Positions 7,333-12,340 of a DNA stretch of 12,340 nt are shown here, piece by piece; the first letter of the stretch is position 1, and each line of letters opens with the position of its first letter. The DNA comes from an uncultured Lachnospiraceae bacterium (lineage in GTDB: Bacteria > Bacillota_A > Clostridia > Lachnospirales > Lachnospiraceae). The notes below the pieces were generated by a model. That model was given only the letters and a program-made list of their open reading frames with translations, did not search any database and was not told the DNA's origin. Where the stretch lies: positions 1-12,340 of the forward strand of contig CAJUOF010000039.1 in NCBI GenBank assembly GCA_910587905.1, given 5' to 3'. Both the position numbers and the translations under genes were made by a program.

Positions 7333-9105
7333 ATGAACATATGGGAATGTGACGTTCTGCGCAGGCTGTGGGAAACGCCCTATGTGAATCAGCGGATGCT
7401 GGCGGAGGCCTGCGGGTTTTCACTGGGAATGACCAACCGGTGCCTGAGAAATTTGAAGGAGGAAGGGTATCTGGACGGGAGTTTTCGGCTGACAGAGAAG
7501 GCGGACCATGTGATTTTGGCTGGGCGGCCGAAGAATGCCGTGATTTTGGCGGCGGGCTTCGGAATGCGCATGGTGCCGATCAACAGAGAGGTTCCGAAGG
7601 CGTTTCTGGAGGTGAAGGGAGAGCCGCTGATTGAACGGCTGATCAGACAGCTTCACGAGGCGGAAGTCCGGGAAATTTACGTGGTGGTCGGGTATATGAA
7701 AGAGCGGTTTGATTACCTGATCGACCGGTTTGGGGTCCGGCTGATCGTCAATCCGGACTACGGGACCAAAAACAACCTCTATTCGTTAAAGCGGGCGGAG
7801 AGGCATCTGTCGAATACCTATATTGTTCCCTGTGACATCTGGTGTGCCAGGAACCCGTTTTGTTCCTGTGAGTTGTATTCCTGGTACATGGTGAGTGACA
7901 GGAAGGAGGCGGGCGGGGCTGTCCGTGTCAACCGGAAGATGGAGCTGGTGGCCGTCCCCGAGGGGGAAGAGGGCAACGCCATGGTGGGGATTTCCTATCT
8001 TTTGAAGGAGGATGCGGAGCGTGTCAGAGAGCGGATGGAGGTGCTTGCACGAAAAAGGGGCGGAAGCGGCCTTTTTTGGGAGGCGGCCCTCTGTGACGGG
8101 GGAAAGCTGACGGTCCGGGCGAGGGTGTTTCGCCGGGAACTGGTGGCGGAGGTCAATACGTATGAGGAGCTCCGGGAGCTGGACGGTGAGTCCAGTCAGC
8201 TCCAGTCGGATAAATTGGAGCTGATCGCAGAGGTTCTTGGAGTTTCCATGGATGAGATCACGGGAATTTCGGCGCTGAAAAAGGGGATGACAAACCGTTC
8301 GTTTCTGTTTTCCTGCAAGGGGAGCGCCTATATCATGCGCATTCCTGGGGAGGGGACGGAGCGGCTCATCAACCGCCGGGAAGAGGCGGCGGCTTACCAG
8401 ACGGTGGGGGGGAGGAACATCTGCGAGGACATTCTTTTGATCAATCCGGAGAATGGCTACAAGATTGCCCGTTTTATCGAGGGCGCCAGGACCTGTGACC
8501 CGGGGAATCCGGCGGAGACCGCTGCCTGCATGAGGAAGCTTCGAGAATTCCATGAGCTTAAGCTGAGGGCGGACCATGAGTTTGACCTTTTTGAGCATAT
8601 TGAATTTTATGAGTCTCTCTGGGAGGGGCGGCCATCTGCCTATGAGGATTACCGACAGACAAAGAAACGGGTGTTTTCTCTGCGGCCTTTTATTGACGGG
8701 CAGGTGGGGGAACGGGTGCTGACTCATATTGACGCGGTGCCGGACAATTTCCTTCTTTTTCGGAATGAGGAGGGGGGAGAGGAGATTCGGCTCATCGACT
8801 GGGAGTATGCGGCGATGCAGGACCCGCACGTGGATATTGCGATGTTTTGCATTTATTCTCTGTATGAGAGGGAGCAGATCGACCGGCTTATCGGCCAGTA
8901 TTTTACTGAGGGGTGCCCGGACGGGACCAGGATCAAGATTTATTGTTATGTTGCGGTCTGCGGACTGCTTTGGAGCAATTGGTGTGAGTATAAGCGGAAT
9001 CTGGGAGTAGAATTCGGGGAGTATTCCCTCCGGCAGTACCGCTATGCAAAAGATTATTACGGCATTGCGGCCGGGGCGATCCGGTCGGGCCGAGAGGATG
9101 GATGA
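7333..9105 (+). CDS. Winged helix-nucleotidyltransferase-choline kinase fusion (LicC-LicA type)
   Basis: A 590-residue three-domain protein. Residues 1-58 form a MarR-like winged helix-turn-helix (helices around QRMLAEACG and SLGMTNRCLRNLKEEGYL, wing near FRLTEKA). Residues 66-290 are a nucleotidyltransferase: AAGFGMRMVP with Lys89 in VPK, NPDYGTKNNLYSL, and an acidic PCDIW segment near Asp168. Residues 295-585 are a choline/ethanolamine kinase-like fold: KKGMTNRSF loop, HIDAVPDN with catalytic Asp467 and Asn472, and LIDWEYA with Asp489. Expected role: phosphorylate an amino alcohol such as choline with ATP, then use CTP to form the CDP derivative. GGAGA ten bases before ATG 7333 fixes the start; an in-frame TTG at 7303 lacks support. 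The stop overlaps the next start as ATGA. The substrate could also be ethanolamine or a related amine. Confidence 0.88.
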   Translation: MNIWECDVLRRLWETPYVNQRMLAEACGFSLGMTNRCLRNLKEEGYLDGSFRLTEKADHVILAGRPKNAVILAAGFGMRMVPINREVPKAFLEVKGEPLIERLIRQLHEAEVREIYVVVGYMKERFDYLIDRFGVRLIVNPDYGTKNNLYSLKRAERHLSNTYIVPCDIWCARNPFCSCELYSWYMVSDRKEAGGAVRVNRKMELVAVPEGEEGNAMVGISYLLKEDAERVRERMEVLARKRGGSGLFWEAALCDGGKLTVRARVFRRELVAEVNTYEELRELDGESSQLQSDKLELIAEVLGVSMDEITGISALKKGMTNRSFLFSCKGSAYIMRIPGEGTERLINRREEAAAYQTVGGRNICEDILLINPENGYKIARFIEGARTCDPGNPAETAACMRKLREFHELKLRADHEFDLFEHIEFYESLWEGRPSAYEDYRQTKKRVFSLRPFIDGQVGERVLTHIDAVPDNFLLFRNEEGGEEIRLIDWEYAAMQDPHVDIAMFCIYSLYEREQIDRLIGQYFTEGCPDGTRIKIYCYVAVCGLLWSNWCEYKRNLGVEFGEYSLRQYRYAKDYYGIAAGAIRSGREDG

Positions 9106-9881
9106 ACATGAGTAAAGTGGAGCGGGCCATTATCATGGCGGCTGGGAACGGGACGAGGATGTACCCGGTCACCCGCCAGGTGCCCAAGCCGTTGGTCCGG
9201 GTGGGCGGCGTCCGGATGATTGATACGATCCTTCGGGGGCTTCGGGAAAACGGAATTTTTGAGATTTATGTGGTGGTCGGGTATTTGAAGGAGCAGTTCG
9301 AGGCTCTCGCGAGGGATTATCCGGGGGTGAGGCTGGTCGAAAATCCCTACTATGCGGAGTGCAATAACATTTCGTCGCTCTATGTGGCCAGGGAGTATCT
9401 GGAGAATGCGATGATTTTGGACGGGGATCAGATCGTCCGCCGTCCGGAGATTTTGTTTCGGGAGTTTGATCGGTCCGGGTATCAGGCGGTGTGGACCGAC
9501 GCCCACACGGACGAATGGCTTTTGACAGTGGAGGAAGGGCGGATTGTCTCCTGCAGCAGGAGCGGAGGCGCGGGCGGGTGGCAGCTTTTTAGTGTCTCCC
9601 GCTGGAATAAAGAGGACGGCAGGCGGCTTAAGGGGCATCTGGAGGAGGAATTTGAGCAGAGGCGGAACCGGCAGATTTACTGGGATGACATCGCCCTGTT
9701 CCGGTATCCGGGGGAGTATCGGCTTGGGATTTTTGAGATGAGGCCGGGGGATGTTTTGGAGGTGGACAGCCTGGCCGAGCTGGCGGCGCTGGATTCTGAG
9801 TATGAAAAGTTTCTGAAATTAGGAGGAGTTTATGATGAAACGAAACGAAGCGATGGAGAAGGAAGGCGGGAAGCGGATTGA
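9102..9881 (+). CDS. licC: LicC-like phosphocholine cytidylyltransferase
   Basis: A 259-residue soluble nucleotidyltransferase expected to make CDP-choline from CTP and phosphocholine. The N-terminal signature is complete: IIMAAGNGTRMYPVTRQVPK (residues 10-29). NPYYAECNNISSL (81-93), ILDGDQIV with Asp107/Asp109 and VDSLAEL (Asp222) correspond to the sugar-nucleotidyltransferase/LicC pattern of metal-binding acids. It is clearly paralogous to the central domain of the preceding fusion. The start at 9102 overlaps the previous stop (ATGA); ATG 9108 is equally possible, as AGAGG (9093-9097) lies 4 or 10 bases away. Its last 50 bases overlap the transporter start in another frame, giving a charged tail of about 17 residues after the usual fold end. 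Substrate assignment rests on motifs and context, and the symbol is used by similarity. Confidence 0.83.
   Translation: MNMSKVERAIIMAAGNGTRMYPVTRQVPKPLVRVGGVRMIDTILRGLRENGIFEIYVVVGYLKEQFEALARDYPGVRLVENPYYAECNNISSLYVAREYLENAMILDGDQIVRRPEILFREFDRSGYQAVWTDAHTDEWLLTVEEGRIVSCSRSGGAGGWQLFSVSRWNKEDGRRLKGHLEEEFEQRRNRQIYWDDIALFRYPGEYRLGIFEMRPGDVLEVDSLAELAALDSEYEKFLKLGGVYDETKRSDGEGRREAD
9821..9826 (+). promoter_or_regulatory. Ribosome binding site of the BCCT transporter, inside licC
   Basis: A consensus AGGAGG lies within the licC coding frame, five bases before ATG 9832 and eight before ATG 9835. It supports a true internal start, so the 50-base overlap is not an artefact of over-extending the transporter. 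Confidence 0.8.
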
Positions 9882-11379
9882 CTGGGCTATTTTTCTGGTA
9901 CCTTTGACAACGGTGGTGGCGCTCAGTCTGCTGTTCGCCTGTTTTCCCTCCGGTTCGCAGAAAATTTTGGGTGAGGTCCGTTCGCTGTTCGGGGACACTC
10001 TGGGGGTCTTTTATCTGGCCGTGGGTCTGGGGGTGTTCCTGGTTTCCCTGTTTGTAGCCGTGTCCAAATACGGGAATATCGTTTTGGGGGATCCGGGGGA
10101 AAAGCCGAAGTTTTCTTTTTTTGCCTGGGGCTCCATGATGTTTACGGCGGGGCTGGCGGCGGACATTCTGTTTTATTCTTTTTCAGAGTGGGTGATGTAT
10201 GCCGCAGATCCTCATATCGCAGAGCTTGGAAGCATACAGGACTGGGCCAGCGTCTATCCGGTGTTCCACTGGAGCCTGATTCCCTGGGGCTTTTATCTGA
10301 TGCTGGCGGTGGCCTTTGGGTTTATGCTCCACGTCAGGAAGAGGAGCAGGCAGAAGTATTCGGAGGCGTGCCGGCCGCTTCTGGGCAAGCATACGGACGG
10401 TTTGCCGGGCAGACTCATCGACCTGCTGGCAGTGTTTGCCCTGCTGGCGGGTACGGCTACCACCTTTGCGGTGGCGACTCCTCTGATGTCCGGTATTCTG
10501 GAAGAGCTGTCCCACATCCAGATGGACCGAAGGGTGATCACGGTGGCGATCCTCCTGGTGACCTGCGCCGTATACACCTATTCTCTGCTGCATGGCTTTA
10601 AGGGGATCAGCATTCTGGCAAAATCCTGTATTTATCTTTTTTTCGGACTGCTGGCCTATGTGCTGTTGTTTGGCGGGGAGGCCCGGTATATTATCGAGAC
10701 CGGCTTTTCTTCTCTGGGAAGGATGCTCCAGAATTTTTTTGAGCTTTCTACGTTTACGGACCCGGAGCGCGCCACGTCGTTTCCTCAAAACTGGACGATT
10801 TTTTACTGGTCTTACTGGATGGTCTGGTGTGTCGCCGCCCCGTTTTTTATCGGGAGCATTTCCAGGGGGAGGACGATCCGCCAGACGATCCTTGGCGGCT
10901 ATGGGTTCGGCGTGGGCTCCACGATCATCAGCTTCGTGGTCCTTGGAAATTATTCTCTGGGGAAACAGGTCCTTGAGGGGGTGGATTTTGTCGCTCGGTA
11001 TCAGGAGAGCGGGGATTTGTATGAGCTGATTCTTTCGATCATCCGGACCATTCCCAACGCTTGGTTCGTGCTTGCCCTGGTCCTTGTGACGATGATCGCG
11101 TTTTATGCCACGTCCTTTGACTCGATCGCACTGATCGCTTCCTGCTACAGTTATCGGGAGCTTAAGGAGGGCCAGAGCCCCCACTGGGCCGTACAGTTGG
11201 CCTGGTGTCTGCTGTTGATCACCTTCCCCATGGCGCTGGTGTTTTCGGAGAGCTCCATGAGTAATCTGCAGTCGGTGAGTATCATTGCAGCCTTTCCGGT
11301 GGGGATCATCATCCTCCTGATTATGGTCAGCTTTTTTAAGGATGCGAATGTGCTTTTAAAGAAGCGGGCCGGGCAGTAA
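9832..11379 (+). CDS. BCCT-family transporter (probable choline/betaine uptake)
   Basis: A 515-residue polytopic membrane protein of the betaine/choline/carnitine transporter family, with about twelve hydrophobic segments and normal family length. The family's signature region is at about 323-348: FYWSYWMVWCVAAPFF then GSISRGRTIR, including the aromatic-rich W-YW-W cluster of the substrate box in the eighth helix. Earlier segments (FSFFAWGSMMFTAGLAADI, FSEW, FHWSLIPWGFY) also align with BCCT patterns. It most likely imports choline or another trimethylammonium compound, coupled to sodium or protons. It follows licC with a 50-base overlap and shares the kinase/cytidylyltransferase operon, so it probably supplies their substrate, the job done by the unrelated LicB permease in Haemophilus and pneumococcus. 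The start may be 9832 or 9835. A role in osmoprotection is the main alternative. Confidence 0.92.
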   Translation: MMKRNEAMEKEGGKRIDWAIFLVPLTTVVALSLLFACFPSGSQKILGEVRSLFGDTLGVFYLAVGLGVFLVSLFVAVSKYGNIVLGDPGEKPKFSFFAWGSMMFTAGLAADILFYSFSEWVMYAADPHIAELGSIQDWASVYPVFHWSLIPWGFYLMLAVAFGFMLHVRKRSRQKYSEACRPLLGKHTDGLPGRLIDLLAVFALLAGTATTFAVATPLMSGILEELSHIQMDRRVITVAILLVTCAVYTYSLLHGFKGISILAKSCIYLFFGLLAYVLLFGGEARYIIETGFSSLGRMLQNFFELSTFTDPERATSFPQNWTIFYWSYWMVWCVAAPFFIGSISRGRTIRQTILGGYGFGVGSTIISFVVLGNYSLGKQVLEGVDFVARYQESGDLYELILSIIRTIPNAWFVLALVLVTMIAFYATSFDSIALIASCYSYRELKEGQSPHWAVQLAWCLLLITFPMALVFSESSMSNLQSVSIIAAFPVGIIILLIMVSFFKDANVLLKKRAGQ

Positions 11380-11407
11380 GAGGCGGCGGGCTTTTGTAAA
11401 AACACTC

Positions 11408-11436
11408 TTTCCATCCCCATGGCCTTATGGTATACT
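11408..11436 (+). promoter_or_regulatory. Extended -10 promoter for the dUTPase gene
   Basis: TATACT (11431-11436) preceded by TG at 11428-11429 gives an extended -10. A weak -35 TTTCCA (11408-11413) sits 17 bp upstream. Transcription would start near 11443, only about 15 nt before the ATG and just ahead of the ribosome site, giving a very short leader. Confidence 0.5.
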
Positions 11437-11444
11437 GGTTCGGT

Positions 11445-11450
11445 AGGAGG
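11445..11450 (+). promoter_or_regulatory. Ribosome binding site deciding the dUTPase start
   Basis: AGGAGG sits seven bases before ATG 11458 but only one base before the in-frame ATG 11452 and downstream of in-frame ATG 11419. This selects 11458. Confidence 0.75.
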
Positions 11451-11457
11451 AATGGCG

Positions 11458-11970
11458 ATGAAACGAATTGCGAGATTTGAGAAGGTGAGCAGGGAACAGT
11501 TTGAGAAGGATTTTCTGGATACCTTCGGCGCAGAGAGCAAAGAGGAATGCCTGGCGGCCTGGGAGCAGGTTTGTGTTCCGAAGCGTGCCACGACGGGCTC
11601 TGCCGGGTATGATTTTATTTCTCCCGTGGCGATCACGCTCTCGCCGGGGGAGTCGATGAAGGTTCCCACGGGAATCCGGGCGGCCATGGAGAAGGGATGG
11701 GTGCTGCAAATCTATCCCAGGAGCGGCCTTGGTTTCAAGTATCGGCTCCAGTTAAACAATACGGTGGGGATCGTGGACAGCGATTATTACCATTCGGATA
11801 ACGAAGGGCATATTTTTGTCAAGCTGACCAACGACAGCCGGGAGGGGAAGACCCTTTCACTGGAGGCGGGGAGCGGCTTTGCCCAGGGGATTTTTATGGA
11901 ATTTGGAATCACGCAGGACGATGAGACGGAAGCGGTTCGAAACGGCGGTTTCGGAAGCACCGGGGCGTGA
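11458..11970 (+). CDS. dut: dUTP diphosphatase (trimeric dUTPase family)
   Basis: A 170-residue enzyme that hydrolyses dUTP to dUMP and pyrophosphate, keeping uracil out of DNA and feeding thymidylate synthesis. The five family motifs are visible in order: SAGYDF (48-53), YPRSGLGFK (86-94), NNTVGIVDSDYY (100-111, catalytic Asp in VDSDY), GSGFAQGIF (138-146) and the C-terminal RNGGFGSTG (161-169). Motif 3 carries extra residues (YYHSDNEGH) where many dUTPases have YRGE. About 40 N-terminal residues precede motif 1, longer than minimal dUTPases. It has its own promoter and is not obviously related to the envelope genes; no phage genes are nearby, so it looks like a chromosomal housekeeping copy. 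Confidence 0.95.
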   Translation: MKRIARFEKVSREQFEKDFLDTFGAESKEECLAAWEQVCVPKRATTGSAGYDFISPVAITLSPGESMKVPTGIRAAMEKGWVLQIYPRSGLGFKYRLQLNNTVGIVDSDYYHSDNEGHIFVKLTNDSREGKTLSLEAGSGFAQGIFMEFGITQDDETEAVRNGGFGSTGA

Positions 11971-12017
11971 GAGTATGCAGTGGAAAACCTTATGCCAGGG
12001 GAAGTGAGGGTATGGCA

Positions 12018-12340
12018 ATGAATGATTATGTAATTATGACGGATTCTTCCTGCGATTTACCGGAGGAATACATTGAAGAAAAGAAGCTGGACGTCCTGAA
12101 TCTGTTTTACAATCTGGACGGTGTGATCTACGGCGGGGATAAGAAGCTTCCCATCGGGGAATTCTATGATAAGATGAGGAACGGAAGCATGCCAACCACC
12201 ATGGCAGTGAACCCGGAGGACGCGTCGACGGCCATGAAGCGGCACCTGGAGGCAGGGCAGGACATTTTGTTCATCGGGTTTTCGTCGGGTCTCAGTGGAA
12301 GCTGTCAGAATGAGATGTTGGCGGCGGGAGAGATGCGGGA
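12018..12340 (+). CDS. DegV-family fatty-acid-binding protein, C-terminus beyond window
   Basis: The first 107 codons of a DegV (FakB-like) protein, normally about 280-290 residues. Members bind a fatty acid and present it to the kinase FakA for phosphorylation and use in phospholipid synthesis. Visible motifs are VIMTDSSCDLP (5-15), the MPTTMAVNP segment (58-66) at the position of the family's TSQPS-like strand, and FSSGLSGS (88-95). ATG 12018 is preferred because GAGGG (12006-12010) is seven bases upstream; ATG 12012 is possible using the earlier AGGGG. The gap after dUTPase is only 47 nt without a clear terminator or promoter, so co-transcription with dUTPase is likely. No stop codon occurs before the window end. 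Confidence 0.92.
   Translation, partial: MNDYVIMTDSSCDLPEEYIEEKKLDVLNLFYNLDGVIYGGDKKLPIGEFYDKMRNGSMPTTMAVNPEDASTAMKRHLEAGQDILFIGFSSGLSGSCQNEMLAAGEMR

Noticed and set aside
9815..9881. Frameshift between licC and the transporter
   Set aside because: Each frame has its own complete domain and the transporter has its own AGGAGG and ATG, so overlap explains it without an error.

Overview
The window looks like chromosomal DNA from a Gram-positive member of the Clostridia, most likely Lachnospiraceae-like. The reasons are moderately GC-rich coding with strong AGGAGG-type ribosome sites, sigma-A (TTGACA/TATAAT-type) promoters, a YidC without a lipoprotein signal, a clostridial-style CheA and DegV/dUTPase neighbours. 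The family placement is inference; no rRNA or marker gene is present. Positions 1-62 are not biological: they match an Illumina TruSeq P7/index/read-2 adapter, so the left edge is a contig end and the first gene is cut there.

Layout: (1) 63-1960, minus strand, cheA, the chemotaxis histidine kinase, lacking its C-terminal end. (2) 1961-2245, a divergent promoter region. (3) 2246-7215, plus strand, four closely spaced envelope genes: a membrane-anchored alkaline-phosphatase/sulfatase-fold enzyme related to LTA synthases, a small YIDP-motif membrane protein, a type I signal peptidase, and an unusual fusion of a YidC/Oxa1 insertase with a TagF/TagB-type glycerophosphotransferase. (4) 7216-7332, a promoter with a GC-rich hairpin at the predicted transcript start. 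(5) 7333-11379, three overlapping genes forming a phosphocholine-type module: a winged helix-nucleotidyltransferase-choline kinase fusion, a second LicC-like nucleotidyltransferase, and a BCCT transporter. (6) 11458-11970, a dUTPase with its own promoter. (7) 12018-12340, the start of a DegV-family protein cut by the window edge.

How the genes may work together (inference): the BCCT transporter would import choline or a similar quaternary amine. The kinase domain would phosphorylate it, and one or both nucleotidyltransferases would make the CDP-activated form. The upstream block would build, anchor or process a glycerophosphate-type surface polymer that could carry the group. No LicD-type phosphocholine transferase is present here, so the final transfer would have to be done by a gene elsewhere or by one of the unassigned transferases in the block. 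The most novel element is the single polypeptide joining a membrane insertase to a polymer-forming glycerophosphotransferase. No tRNA, rRNA, CRISPR array, insertion sequence or att site was seen.
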